Of a stretch of DNA of 64,000 nt, positions 45,717 through 56,330 are shown one piece after another. The DNA is from Rhodococcus koreensis (GTDB lineage Bacteria; Actinomycetota; Actinomycetes; Mycobacteriales; Mycobacteriaceae): the NCBI RefSeq assembly GCF_900105905.1, contig NZ_FNSV01000005.1:7688001-7752000 (forward strand), written 5' to 3'. Numbering within the stretch: the stretch's first letter is position 1; each line of letters starts with the position of its first letter. A program made the position numbers and the translations under genes. The notes below the pieces were generated by a model. The model searched no databases. It was not told the DNA's origin and saw nothing but the letters and a program-made list of their open reading frames with translations.

Positions 45717-45746
45717 CTTGAACTTGACGACGGATTCAACTATACA
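45717..45746 (+). promoter_or_regulatory. Promoter and 24-bp operator of the SDR operon
   Basis: -35 TTGAAC (45718-45723), 17-bp spacer, -10 TATACA (45741-45746), a strong promoter. CTTGAACTTGAC (45717-45728) plus GACGGATTCAAC (45729-45740) match the shared palindrome on 19 of 24 positions and cover -35 and spacer completely. It may also affect the divergent MaoC gene. Confidence 0.7.
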
Positions 45747-45792
45747 AAAGAGAGACGCGAGTCACAACGCACGGCGAAGGAGAGGACACCTC

Positions 45793-46611
45793 GTGAAGGT
45801 TGCACAGAAAGTCGCCATCGTGACCGGCGGTGGAGGCGGAATCGGCGGGGCGATCGCGGACCGTCTCGCCGAACAGGGCGCCAAGGTGCTGGTCGCCGAT
45901 CTCGACCCTGACGCCGCCGCCGCCGTCGCGGACGGCATCAACGCCCGCCACCCGGGATCCGCCGTCGCCGAAGGTGGCGACGTCGCGGACGCCGATCAGA
46001 TCCGGCGCATCATCGACCGCGCGGAGACCGAGTTCGGGCCGGTCGATCTCTACTTCGCCAACGCCGGCATCGCGGGAGCGCCCGGCCTCGACGCCGGCAA
46101 CGCCGACTGGGACCTCGCGTTCGACGTCAACGTCCGCGCCCACATCCGCGCCGCCCAGCAACTCGTGCCGAAATGGATCGCGCGCGGCGAGGGCTACTTC
46201 GTGTCGACCGCCTCCGCGGCCGGGCTCCTCACCCAGATCGGCTCGGCGACCTACGCGGTCACCAAACATGCGGCCGTCTCGTTCGCCGAATGGCTGTCGG
46301 TCACATACGGGGACGACGGGGTTCGCGTCAGCTGCCTCTGCCCGATGGGAGTCGAGACGAAGCTGATGCGCTCCGGTGAGAACTCGGGCGATCCCCTCGG
46401 CGTCGCTGCCACGAAGGCCGTCGTCTCGGCGGGGGAGGTGCTGCAGCCCGGGCAGGTCGCCGACATCGTGCTCGACGCCGTGGACCGGGAGACGTTCCTG
46501 ATCCTGCCCCACGAGAGCGTCCTCACCATGTACCGGCAGAAGGGGTCCGACTACGACCGGTGGCTGCGCGGAATGCGCCGCTTCCAGAGTTCGCTGCTGG
46601 AGCACGCGTGA
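45793..46611 (+). CDS. SDR-family oxidoreductase
   Basis: A 272-residue SDR. Cofactor loop VTGGGGGIGGAIA, NAGI-type strand YFANAGIAG, active-site Ser in VSTASAAG, and catalytic Tyr/Lys in ATYAVTKHAAV. The C-terminal extension (LPHESVLTMYRQKGSDYDRWLRGMRRF) is seen in a subgroup tied to acyl-CoA pathways. GTG 45793 with AGGAGAGG is the start. First gene of a ten-gene operon; overlaps the next gene by four bases. Confidence 0.9.
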   Translation: MKVAQKVAIVTGGGGGIGGAIADRLAEQGAKVLVADLDPDAAAAVADGINARHPGSAVAEGGDVADADQIRRIIDRAETEFGPVDLYFANAGIAGAPGLDAGNADWDLAFDVNVRAHIRAAQQLVPKWIARGEGYFVSTASAAGLLTQIGSATYAVTKHAAVSFAEWLSVTYGDDGVRVSCLCPMGVETKLMRSGENSGDPLGVAATKAVVSAGEVLQPGQVADIVLDAVDRETFLILPHESVLTMYRQKGSDYDRWLRGMRRFQSSLLEHA

Positions 46612-47406
46612 CCGGCGAGCCCGCAGACCTGGTCCTCGCCGAGCGGCGCGGACCGGTCCTGGTGCTGACGTTCAACCGGCCCGGCAAGCTGAACGCCTGG
46701 ACCGACGACCTCGAGGACCGCTACTTCACGCTGCTCGTGGACGCCGAGGACGACCCGGACGTGCGCGCGATCGTCGTGACCGGCGCCGGGCGCGGGTTCT
46801 GCGCCGGTGCCGACCTCGGCCGCCTGCAGGCCGTCGGTGACGCTTCCGACGCGGACCTCTTCCGCCCGCGCCCCCGCGACCTTCCCGCGACGCTGCGGAA
46901 ACCGCTCATCGGGGCGATCAACGGGGTCGCGGCCGGACTCGGCATGGTGGAGGCCCTCTACTGCGACGTCCGGTTCGCGTCCGCATCGGCACGGTTCACG
47001 ACCGCGTTCGCCAAGCGCGGGCTGATCGCCGAATACGGTATCTCCTGGCTGCTGCCCCGACTCGTGGGACGCAGCCGGGCCACCGACCTGCTGCTGTCGA
47101 GCCGCATGGTGGACGCCGAGGAGGCGCTGCGCATCGGACTCGTCGACCACCTCGTGCCGGACGGTTCGGTCGTCGACGCCGCGGTCGCGTATGCCGCGGA
47201 CCTGGCGGCGCACTGCTCGCCGACGTCGATGGCCGTCATCAAGGACCAATTGCACAGCGATGCGGACGGCACCTACGCCGAGTCCGTGGCCCGAGCGGAA
47301 GGCCTGATGTTGCAGGCGTTCCGCGGGGCCGATCTCGTCGAGGGCATCCAGAGCCACCTCGACAAGCGCACACCCGTGTTTCCCTCACTACCCGTCAGGA
47401 GTTCCC

Positions 47407-47420
<14 letters not shown>
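46608..47420 (+). CDS. Enoyl-CoA hydratase/isomerase family protein
   Basis: A 270-residue crotonase. FNRPGKLNAW, oxyanion stretch GFCAGADLGRLQ, NGVAAGLGMVEALYCDVRFAS; position 2 glutamate is in AKRGLIAEYGISWLLPRLVG. The first usual glutamate of hydratases is replaced (GLGMVEALYCD), so isomerase or other crotonase chemistry is possible. GTG overlaps the SDR stop; the end overlaps the dehydrogenase start by 14 bases. Confidence 0.88.
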
Positions 47421-48657
<1,237 letters not shown>

Positions 48658-48658
48658 C

Positions 48659-49441
48659 ATGGCCGGACTCGACCTCACCGGACGCACCGCGATCGTCACC
48701 GGCGCCTCGCGGGGTATCGGCCTGGCCGTCGCCCGGGCCCTCGCGGCGGCCGGTGCCGACGTGGTGCTCACCTCACGCTCCCAGGAATCGGCCGACGCCG
48801 CCGCGGCGCAGGTCGGGGGCACCGCGATCGGCGTCGCCGCGCACGCCGTCGACGAGGAGGCCGCCCGGCGCTGCGTCGACACCACCGTCGAACGCTTCGG
48901 CAGCCTGGACATCCTGGTCAACAACGCGGGAACGAACCCCGCCTTCGGACCGGTCATCGACCAGGACCACGCACGGTTCGCCAAGACCTTCGACGTGAAC
49001 CTGTGGGCGCCGGTGCTGTGGACCGGCCTCGCCACGAAGGCGTGGATGGGCGAGCACGGCGGCGCCGTGGTCAACACCGCGTCCATCGGTGGCATGGCGT
49101 TCGAGGCGAACATCGGCCTGTACAACGCGTCGAAGGCCGCGCTGATCCACCTCACCAAGCAACTGGCACTGGAACTCTCACCGAACGTGCGGGTCAACGC
49201 CGTCGCTCCCGGTGTGGTGCGGACCAAGCTGGCCGAGGCGCTGTGGAAGGACCACGAGCAGGCCGTGTCGGCGTCCACGGCGCTGGGACGGATCGGCGAA
49301 CCCGAGGACATCGCGTCCGCGGTCGCGTTCCTCGTGTCCGATGCCGCGAGCTGGATCACCGGCGAAACCATGGCGATCGACGGCGGGCAACTGCTCGGCG
49401 ACGCAATCCCGTTCCGGCAGGGGGCTCAGCTCGGTGTCTAG
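48659..49441 (+). CDS. SDR-family oxidoreductase
   Basis: A 260-residue classical SDR. TGASRGIGLAVARAL cofactor loop, NNAGTNPAFGPV, Ser in VNTASIGG, Tyr/Lys in GLYNASKAALIHL, and a FabG-like end (GEPEDIASAVAFLVSDAASWITGETMAIDGG). Probably a 3-hydroxyacyl-CoA or alcohol dehydrogenase of the pathway. Two bases follow the dehydrogenase stop before this ATG; the end overlaps the kinase. Confidence 0.9.
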   Translation: MAGLDLTGRTAIVTGASRGIGLAVARALAAAGADVVLTSRSQESADAAAAQVGGTAIGVAAHAVDEEAARRCVDTTVERFGSLDILVNNAGTNPAFGPVIDQDHARFAKTFDVNLWAPVLWTGLATKAWMGEHGGAVVNTASIGGMAFEANIGLYNASKAALIHLTKQLALELSPNVRVNAVAPGVVRTKLAEALWKDHEQAVSASTALGRIGEPEDIASAVAFLVSDAASWITGETMAIDGGQLLGDAIPFRQGAQLGV

Positions 49442-50468
49442 CGTGGACGTCGTCGGCATCGACAGCGAGGCCGTGAGCCGCTGGATCGGCACGCTCGGCA
49501 TCGACACTGCCGGACCGCTGACCTTCGACCGGATCGGTCTCGGCCAGTCGAACCTCACCTATCTGGTCCAGGACCGGGCGGGTGGCAGATGGGTGCTCCG
49601 GCGCCCACCCTTCGGGCACCTGCTCGCGTCGGCCCACGACGTCGCCCGCGAGGCGCGGATCCTCTCCGCCCTCGAGGACACCGCGGTGCCCACCCCACGG
49701 GTGTTCGGGCTCACCGACGACCCGGACGTCACGGAGGTACCGCTGCTGCTGATGGAGTTCGTCGACGGACAGGTCGTCGATCGCATGTCGATCGCGGAGT
49801 CCCTGACCCCGGAACGTCGCCGGGCGATCGGCCTGTCGCTGCCGCGGACGCTGGCGAAGATCCATGCGGTGGACCTCGAGAGCACCGGTTTGACCGACCT
49901 GGCCAGCCACAAGCCGTACGCGCAGCGTCAGCTCAAGCGGTGGTCGGGTCAGTGGGAGAAGTCGAAGACCCGCGAGCTGCCCGCCCTCGACGACCTGACC
50001 GGACGGCTCACCGACTCGGTGCCGGAGCAGCGGGAACTGACCCTCGTGCACGGCGACTTCCACCTGCGCAACGTCATCACCTCCCACGCGACCGGGGAGG
50101 TGACCGCCGCCCTGGACTGGGAGTTGTGCACGCTGGGCGACCCGCTCGCCGACGTCGGCAGCCTGCTCGCGTACTGGCCGGAGCCGGGTGAGACCACCGG
50201 CGGCGACTTCCCGGCGTCCACCCTCGACGGTTTCCCGGACCGGGTGGAGATCGCCGGGGTGTACCTCGACGAGACCGGACGCGACCCGAAAGCCCTGGCG
50301 TTCTGGCACGTCCTCGGCCTGTGGAAGGTCGCGGTCATCGCGGAGGGCGTCATGCGCCGCGCCCGGGACGAACCGCAGAACAAGGCGGCCGCGGGCACCC
50401 CGACCGTCGAGCGCATCGACGACCTCGTGGCCAAGGCGTGCGACATCGCTGCCCGGGCCGGAATCTGA
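49434..50468 (+). CDS. Aminoglycoside-phosphotransferase-fold kinase, ACAD10/11 N-domain-like
   Basis: A 344-residue APH-fold kinase. GLGQSNLTYLV (glycine-rich loop), WVLRRPPFGHLLASAHDV with the ATP-site Arg/Lys region, catalytic LVHGDFHLRNVITS (near residue 205) and metal-binding ALDWELCTLGDPLADVG. This subgroup is the partner of acyl-CoA dehydrogenases: in ACAD10/11 it is fused, and in Pseudomonas LvaA it phosphorylates 4-hydroxyacyl-CoA. It is not expected to be a drug-resistance gene. GTG 49434 is chosen; GTG 49443 is an alternative. Confidence 0.85.
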   Translation: MSSVDVVGIDSEAVSRWIGTLGIDTAGPLTFDRIGLGQSNLTYLVQDRAGGRWVLRRPPFGHLLASAHDVAREARILSALEDTAVPTPRVFGLTDDPDVTEVPLLLMEFVDGQVVDRMSIAESLTPERRRAIGLSLPRTLAKIHAVDLESTGLTDLASHKPYAQRQLKRWSGQWEKSKTRELPALDDLTGRLTDSVPEQRELTLVHGDFHLRNVITSHATGEVTAALDWELCTLGDPLADVGSLLAYWPEPGETTGGDFPASTLDGFPDRVEIAGVYLDETGRDPKALAFWHVLGLWKVAVIAEGVMRRARDEPQNKAAAGTPTVERIDDLVAKACDIAARAGI

Positions 50469-50485
50469 CCGAAGGACTGAGGACG

Positions 50486-51676
50486 ATGAGCACTGACGAA
50501 CAGGCGATCGCACGCGACCTGAGCGGCCGCATCGCGACCCTCCTGGAACAGAACGACCAGTCGGATCCGGCCCGGTTCCTCGGGGCCCGATTCGACGCCG
50601 GCCTCGCATGGGTCCACTTCCCGCCCGGGCGCGGCGGTCTGGGTCTGCCGCAGAGCTTCCAGGCGCAGGTCGACGCCGAACTCGAGGCCGCAGGGGCGCC
50701 CGGCCCGGCGAAGAGCCGCAACGGGATCGGACTGGGCATGGCCGCTCCGACCATCGCCGCGTTCGGCACCGACGAACAGCAGCAGAAGTACCTTCGGCCG
50801 ATCTTCACCGGCGAGCACATCTACTGCCAGCTGTTCAGCGAACCGGGGGCGGGTTCCGACCTCGCCGCCGTCGCGACGCGAGCCGTCCGTGAGGGTGACG
50901 GCTGGACGGTCAACGGGCAGAAGGTGTGGACATCGGGGGCGCAGAACGCGCAGATGGCCATCCTCGTGGCCCGCACGGATCCGTCGGTGCCCAAGCACGC
51001 CGGGCTCACCTACTTCCTGTGCGACATGAGCGATCCCGGAATCGACGTCCGGCCGCTGCGGCAGATCACCGGTGAGGCCGAGTTCAACGAAGTGTTCCTC
51101 ACCGACGTCCACATTCCCGATTCCGATCGGCTCGGCGATGAGGGACAGGGCTGGCGGGTGGCCACCGCGACCCTCAACAACGAACGGGTCGCGATCGGCG
51201 GTTCCGCGGCCGCCCGCGAGAGCGGCATGATCGGACCGGTCGCCCGCGCCTGGCGCGAACAACCCGAGCTCCGCGACCCCGCGATGCACGACGAACTGCT
51301 CCGGCTGTGGGTCGAAGCGGAAGTCGCCCGGCTGACCGGCGAACGGCTGCGGCAGCAACTCGAGGCCGGGCAGCCCGGCCCCGAGGGATCCGGCCTGAAG
51401 CTGGCCTTCGCCCGGCTCGCGCAGACCATCTCGGGTTTCGACATCGAACTCCACGGTGAGGCCGGGCTGCGCTACGACGACTGGAGCATGCGCCGCCCGG
51501 ACAAGGTCGACTTCACCGGCCGCGAACCCGGATACCGGTACCTGCGCGCGAAAGGCAACTCGATCGAGGGCGGCACGTCCGAGATCCTGCGCAACGTCAT
51601 CGCGGAACGCGTCCTCGGCCTCCCGCCGGAGCACCGCGTCGACAAGGACATCGCCTGGAAGGACCTGCCCCGATGA
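50486..51676 (+). CDS. Acyl-CoA dehydrogenase, catalytic subunit of a pair
   Basis: A 396-residue acyl-CoA dehydrogenase. QLFSEPGAGSDLAAVATRAV, NGQKVWTSGAQNAQMAILVARTD, and the catalytic Glu in NSIEGGTSEILRNVIAERVLG near residue 367. It overlaps the next dehydrogenase by four bases. Such adjacent pairs in actinobacteria often form alpha2beta2 enzymes used in steroid or branched ring catabolism, with this one carrying the catalytic base. Confidence 0.9.
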   Translation: MSTDEQAIARDLSGRIATLLEQNDQSDPARFLGARFDAGLAWVHFPPGRGGLGLPQSFQAQVDAELEAAGAPGPAKSRNGIGLGMAAPTIAAFGTDEQQQKYLRPIFTGEHIYCQLFSEPGAGSDLAAVATRAVREGDGWTVNGQKVWTSGAQNAQMAILVARTDPSVPKHAGLTYFLCDMSDPGIDVRPLRQITGEAEFNEVFLTDVHIPDSDRLGDEGQGWRVATATLNNERVAIGGSAAARESGMIGPVARAWREQPELRDPAMHDELLRLWVEAEVARLTGERLRQQLEAGQPGPEGSGLKLAFARLAQTISGFDIELHGEAGLRYDDWSMRRPDKVDFTGREPGYRYLRAKGNSIEGGTSEILRNVIAERVLGLPPEHRVDKDIAWKDLPR

Positions 51677-52773
51677 ACACCGCAGATCTGCTGTACTCCG
51701 ACACGGAAGATGCCCTGCGCGACAGCGTCCGCCGGCTGCTCGCCGACCGCTGCGCGCACGAGCTGGTCGTCGGGGCGTACGACGGGACGCCCGCCGACTT
51801 CTCCGGGGTGTGGAAATCGCTCGCCGTCGAACTCGGCCTGGCCGGCCTGCTCGTCCCCGAGGAACTGGGCGGCGCCGGGGCGAGCGCACGTGAGGCCGCG
51901 GTGGTCATGGAGGAGATCGGGCGCGCCGTCGCACCCGTCCCGTACCTGTCCAGCGCCGTACTCGCGACGGTCGCGCTGCTGAAGGCGGGCGACACCGAGA
52001 CGGTCGGCGCACTCGCCGACGGCACCACCACCGGTGCGCTCACGGTCGGTCTCGCGACCGCACCGGGACTGTTCACCCCGACCGTGCGCCGGGAGGGCGA
52101 CGCTCTGACCGGCACCGTGACCAGTGTCGCGGGCGTCTCGGAGGCCGACATCCTGATCGTGCCGGTCGAGGGTCCGGGGGGACTCGAGCTGCACACGGTG
52201 CCCGCCGGCACCGCCGGTGTCACGGTCACGCCCGTGCTCGCGCTCGACATGACCCGGCCACTGTCGGACGTCGCGTTCGACGCCGCAGCGTCCATCCGCA
52301 TCGACGACGGCAACGCCGCGGCGGCGGTCCGGGAGGCCCTCGTTCTCGGCGCCGCACTGCTCGCCTCCGAGCAACTCGGGCTGGCGCAGTGGTGCTTCGA
52401 GACGACGCTGGCGTACGTCAAGGACCGAACCCAGTTCGGCCGGGCCGTCGGGTCGTTCCAGGCGATCAAGCACCGCCTCGCCGACCTGTGGCTCGAAGTG
52501 ACGTCCGCGGCCGCCGCCGCCCGCTACGCCGCCGACACCGCCGCCCGGGGTGACGCCGACGCCGAGGTCGCGGCCGCCGTCGCGCAGGCGTACTGCAGCG
52601 GGGTCGCGGTCCACGCCGCGGAGGAGTGCGTTCAGTTGCACGGCGGGATCGGCATGACCTGGGAATACCCCGCCCACCTGTATCTGAAGAGGGCGAAAAG
52701 CGACCAGTTGGCATTCGGCACCGCCTACCGTCACCGCGCGCACCTCGCCGGCCTGATCGACCTGCCCGCGTAA
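51673..52773 (+). CDS. Acyl-CoA dehydrogenase-like, second subunit of a pair
   Basis: A 366-residue partner. It keeps the C-terminal helices (VKDRTQFGRAVGSFQAIKHRLADLWLE, ECVQLHGGIGMTWEYPAHLYLKRAKSDQLAFG), but the place of the catalytic Glu is taken by KRAKSDQLAFG, and the middle domain lacks a clear TEP flavin loop. That pattern fits a structural beta subunit of a heterotetramer rather than a stand-alone enzyme. ATGA overlap with the catalytic gene. Confidence 0.88.
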   Translation: MNTADLLYSDTEDALRDSVRRLLADRCAHELVVGAYDGTPADFSGVWKSLAVELGLAGLLVPEELGGAGASAREAAVVMEEIGRAVAPVPYLSSAVLATVALLKAGDTETVGALADGTTTGALTVGLATAPGLFTPTVRREGDALTGTVTSVAGVSEADILIVPVEGPGGLELHTVPAGTAGVTVTPVLALDMTRPLSDVAFDAAASIRIDDGNAAAAVREALVLGAALLASEQLGLAQWCFETTLAYVKDRTQFGRAVGSFQAIKHRLADLWLEVTSAAAAARYAADTAARGDADAEVAAAVAQAYCSGVAVHAAEECVQLHGGIGMTWEYPAHLYLKRAKSDQLAFGTAYRHRAHLAGLIDLPA

Positions 52774-52808
52774 CCCGGGCCCCACCACCGACAGTCAGGA
52801 AGCAATCC

Positions 52809-53792
52809 ATGAAGGCATGGCGTGTCCACGAACTCGGCGAGCCGCGCACCGCGCTGCACCTCGAGGAGGTCCCGGACCCCACGGCAGGCCCGGGGCAGGT
52901 GCTGGTCCGGGTCCTCGCCGCACCGGCGAACTTCCCCGACGTGCTGCTGTGCCGCGGCGAATACCAGATCAAGCCGCCGCTGCCGTTCACGCCCGGAGTC
53001 GAGCTGTGCGGCGAAGTGGTCGCGGTCGGTGACGGCATCACCCGCTTCGCCGCCGGCGACCGGGTGATCGGCAACCCGAACCTGCCCGGCGGCGGATTCG
53101 CGCAGATGGCCGTGATGGACGAGGCCAACACGTTCGCCGCCCCGTCCGCGCTCGACGACGCGGAGGCGTCGGCGTTGAGCATCGGCTACCAGACGAGCTG
53201 GTTCGCACTGCACCGCCGCACCCAGCTGAAGCCGGGGGAGACTCTGCTCGTCCACGCCGCCGCGGGCGGAGTGGGCAGCGCCGCAGTGCAATTGGGCAAG
53301 GCCGCGGGAGCAAAGGTGATCGGCGTCGTCGGTGGCGCCGACAAGGTCGAGTACTGCCGCCGGCTGGGGGCAGATCTGGTGATCGACCGGCACACCGACG
53401 ATTTCGTTCCGCTGGTGAAGGAATTCACCGGCGGACGCGGCGCGGACGTCGTCTACGATCCGGTCGGCGGCGACGCCTACGCGAAGTCCACCAAGTGCAT
53501 CGCGTTCGAGGGCCGGATCCTGATCATCGGTTTCGCCGGCGGCACTATCCCGACACCCGGTCTCAATCACGCCCTGATCAAGAACTACTCGATCATCGGA
53601 CTGCACTGGGGTCTGTACAAGCAGTACAACCAGCAGGCGATCGCCGACTGTCACGAGGAACTGACCCGCCTCGCCGAGTCCGGGGCGATCACGCCGCTCA
53701 TCAGCGAGCGGCTCTCGCTCGCGGACGTGGCCGACGGCATCGGCAGGCTCGGTGACGGCAGCACCGTCGGTCGCCTCGTCTTCCAACCCTGA
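52809..53792 (+). CDS. NADPH:quinone oxidoreductase-like MDR protein
   Basis: A 327-residue zinc-free MDR. AANFPDVLLCRGEYQIKPPLPFTPGVE near the N-terminus, the cofactor loop LLVHAAAGGVGSAAVQLGKAAGA, VVYDPVGGDAY. Such proteins reduce enones or quinones, and here may reduce or oxidise an acyl-CoA enoyl bond. It starts 35 nt after the dehydrogenase; its stop region is duplicated. Confidence 0.9.
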   Translation: MKAWRVHELGEPRTALHLEEVPDPTAGPGQVLVRVLAAPANFPDVLLCRGEYQIKPPLPFTPGVELCGEVVAVGDGITRFAAGDRVIGNPNLPGGGFAQMAVMDEANTFAAPSALDDAEASALSIGYQTSWFALHRRTQLKPGETLLVHAAAGGVGSAAVQLGKAAGAKVIGVVGGADKVEYCRRLGADLVIDRHTDDFVPLVKEFTGGRGADVVYDPVGGDAYAKSTKCIAFEGRILIIGFAGGTIPTPGLNHALIKNYSIIGLHWGLYKQYNQQAIADCHEELTRLAESGAITPLISERLSLADVADGIGRLGDGSTVGRLVFQP

Positions 53793-53809
53793 AGTCTTCC
53801 AACCCTGAA
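53778..53809 (+). repeat. Tandem 16-bp duplication across a stop codon
   Basis: GTCTTCCAACCCTGAA occurs twice in a row (53778-53793 and 53794-53809). The first copy encodes the last residues VFQP and the stop of the MDR gene; the second lies in the spacer before the SDR gene. It looks like a recent slippage duplication. Confidence 0.95.
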
Positions 53810-53819
53810 GGGAACGCAC

Positions 53820-54608
53820 ATGGACGTAGGTTCGCTGTTCGACGTCGCAGGCAAGACCGTGGTGGTCACCGGAGGTTCGCGGGGTATCGGCCGGATGATC
53901 GCGCAGGGATTCGTCGAGGCCGGGGCGACCGTGGTCATCTCCGCCCGCAAGGCCGAGGCGTGCGAGAAGGCCGCGGCCGAACTGTCCGCCGCCGGGCCGG
54001 GGACGTGCCACGCGCACCCCGCCGACCTGTCCACCGAGGAGGGGATCGAGGGACTCGTCGCACGGGTCGCCGAGGTGTCGCCCCGGCTGGACGTCCTGGT
54101 GAACAACGCCGGCGCGACGTGGGGTGCGCCGGTCGACGAGTTCCCCGCCGCCGGGTTCGACAAGATCTTCGACATCAACGTCAAGGGCGTGTTCCTGCTC
54201 ACCCAGGCGTTGCTGCCGAGTCTGCGGGCCGCGGCGACGGACGAAAACCCCGCCCGGGTGATCAACATCGGGTCGATCGACGGACTCGTGGTGTCGGGTA
54301 CCGAGAACTTCTCGTACGGGGCGAGCAAGGCCGCGGTCCACATGCTCACCCGCAAGCTCGCCGCGGCGCTGGCCGTCGAGCGGATCACCGTCAATGCCAT
54401 TGCGCCGGGTCCGTTTCCGAGCAAGATGATGGCGTTCATCCTCGACGACCCGGAGCGGAAGGAGGCGGTCGAGGGATCGGTGCCGCTCGGCCGGGTCGGA
54501 ACACCGGAAGACGTCGCCGGCACCGCGATCTTCCTCTCTTCGCGCGCCGGGGCCTACCTCACCGGCACCGTCGTCCCCGTCGACGGCGGGATCTCGGGAA
54601 CACGCTGA
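53820..54608 (+). CDS. SDR-family oxidoreductase
   Basis: A 262-residue classical SDR. VVTGGSRGIGRMIA, NNAGATWGAPV, active Ser in INIGSIDGLV, Tyr/Lys in NFSYGASKAAVHML, FabG-like end (TPEDVAGTAIFLSSRAGAYLTGTVVPVDGG). Third SDR of the operon. GAAGGGAAC precedes the ATG. Confidence 0.9.
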   Translation: MDVGSLFDVAGKTVVVTGGSRGIGRMIAQGFVEAGATVVISARKAEACEKAAAELSAAGPGTCHAHPADLSTEEGIEGLVARVAEVSPRLDVLVNNAGATWGAPVDEFPAAGFDKIFDINVKGVFLLTQALLPSLRAAATDENPARVINIGSIDGLVVSGTENFSYGASKAAVHMLTRKLAAALAVERITVNAIAPGPFPSKMMAFILDDPERKEAVEGSVPLGRVGTPEDVAGTAIFLSSRAGAYLTGTVVPVDGGISGTR

Positions 54609-54661
54609 AGCAGCACGTCACACAGTCGGACACGGAACGAGCGAGAGGCGGCACGGCGACG

Positions 54662-56320
54662 ATGAGCTGGTACGACGACAGGCCCTGGATGAACCGGTAC
54701 GACGAGAACACGCGTTCCGTGGGGGAGATCCCCGCCCGGACAGCGCTCGACATGTTCTCGGCCGCGGTCGAGTCCGCCCCGGACGGGCCCGCCGTCCGGT
54801 ACCTCGGCGGTACCCTGAGCTACCGCGAGGTCGACGAACTCAGCGACGGTGTGGCCGCATACCTCGCGGAGAACGGATTCGGGAACGGCGACCGGCTCGC
54901 GATCTACCTGCAGAACGTCCCGCAGTTCGTGCTGGCGTTGATCGGCACGTGGAAGGCCGGCGGGGTCGTCGTCCCGCTGAACCCGATGTACCGGGACGAG
55001 CTCGCCCACATCCTCACCGACGCCGGAGTCACCGCGATCGTGTGCAGCGAGAACGCGTGGGCCGATCGGGTGGGGGAGCGGGCGTCCGCCGACGGCGTGC
55101 GGATCGCGCTGACCGCCAGTGAACTCGACATCCAGACGTCCGGCGACCCACGGGTGTTCGGGGGAGTGACCCGGGCGCGCGCCGAGGGCGTGCCGGACCT
55201 GCTCGAGGTGGCCCGGGCGCGCGCGGGGGCAGACGTACCCGATCCCGGTCTGGTCCCGGACGACATCGCGCTCGTGTCCTACACGTCCGGAACGAGTGGA
55301 GTCCCCAAGGGAGCGACCAACACCCACCGGAATCTCACCGTCAACAGTTCGATCCTGCGCCTGTACGAGAGCAAGCCCGCCGGTTCGCCGATCTTCGCGC
55401 TGGCGCCGCTGTTCCACATCACGGGCATGGTGTGCCAGTTGCTCACCGCGATCGACCTGGCGTCGCCGCTGATCCTCGCGTACCGGTTCGACGCAGGGGT
55501 CCTGCTCGACGCCCTCGAGCGGGAGCGGCCGGTGTTCATGGTCGGCCCGTCCACCGCCTACATGGCGCTGATGGCCCACCCCGACTTCTCCGGTGAGCGC
55601 TTCGCCTCGCTGGAGGCCGTGATGTCCGGTGGCGCCCCGCTGCCGCCCGCCATCGTCGAACGGTTCCGGGAGCTGACCGGAAAGTACATCCGCAACGGCT
55701 ACGGGCTCACCGAGACCAGCGCGCCGTGCGTCGTCGTCCCGCCGAACCTGGAGGCGCCGGTCGATCCGTCGTCCGGCACGCTGGCGATCGGCCTGCCGCT
55801 GCCCTCCGCCGTGATCCGGATCGTCGGGGAGGACGGCGCCGACCTCGACCCACTCGAAGTCGGGGAGATCGCCGTCGACGGACCCATGGTCGTGCCCGCG
55901 TACTGGAACAAGCCGGACGCCACGGCGCAGTCGCTGCCCGGCGGCCGGTTGCTCACCGGCGACGTGGGATTCATGGATGCCCAGGGCTGGGTGTACGTCG
56001 TCGATCGCAAGAAGGACATGATCAACGCGTCCGGTTTCAAGGTCTGGCCGCGTGAGGTCGAGGACGTCCTCTACCGGCATCCCGCCGTCCGGGAGGCGGC
56101 CGTCGTCGGCGAACCGGACAGCTACCGCGGCGAGACCGTCGCAGCGTTCGTCAGCCTCCGCCCCGGGCAGACGGTCGAGACGGACGACCTCGTCGAGTAC
56201 TGCCGGGAGCGGCTGGCGAGCTACAAGGCCCCGAGGCGCGTCGAAATCGTCGACGAACTACCCAAGACGGCCAGCGGAAAGATCCTCCGGCGCGAAATGC
56301 GCCGCAGCGCCCCGGCCTGA
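54662..56320 (+). CDS. Acyl-CoA synthetase (AMP-forming)
   Basis: A 552-residue adenylate-forming enzyme. P-loop VSYTSGTSGVPKGATNTH, LAPLFHITGM, NGYGLTETSAP, GRLLTGDVGFMDAQGW, and the C-terminal Lys in PKTASGKILRRE. N-terminus SWYDDRPWMNRYDENTR is unlike that of the minus-strand synthetase, so the two probably use different acids or stages. ATG 54662 is in a fresh frame 53 nt after the SDR. Last gene of the operon; convergent with the next gene 10 bp on. Confidence 0.9.
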   Translation: MSWYDDRPWMNRYDENTRSVGEIPARTALDMFSAAVESAPDGPAVRYLGGTLSYREVDELSDGVAAYLAENGFGNGDRLAIYLQNVPQFVLALIGTWKAGGVVVPLNPMYRDELAHILTDAGVTAIVCSENAWADRVGERASADGVRIALTASELDIQTSGDPRVFGGVTRARAEGVPDLLEVARARAGADVPDPGLVPDDIALVSYTSGTSGVPKGATNTHRNLTVNSSILRLYESKPAGSPIFALAPLFHITGMVCQLLTAIDLASPLILAYRFDAGVLLDALERERPVFMVGPSTAYMALMAHPDFSGERFASLEAVMSGGAPLPPAIVERFRELTGKYIRNGYGLTETSAPCVVVPPNLEAPVDPSSGTLAIGLPLPSAVIRIVGEDGADLDPLEVGEIAVDGPMVVPAYWNKPDATAQSLPGGRLLTGDVGFMDAQGWVYVVDRKKDMINASGFKVWPREVEDVLYRHPAVREAAVVGEPDSYRGETVAAFVSLRPGQTVETDDLVEYCRERLASYKAPRRVEIVDELPKTASGKILRREMRRSAPA

Positions 56321-56330
56321 GCCCGGTCGA

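Noticed and set aside
49434..50468. Aminoglycoside resistance gene
   Set aside because: The APH fold is present, but the gene is inside an acyl-CoA operon beside dehydrogenases, matching the metabolic ACAD10/11-type kinase group.
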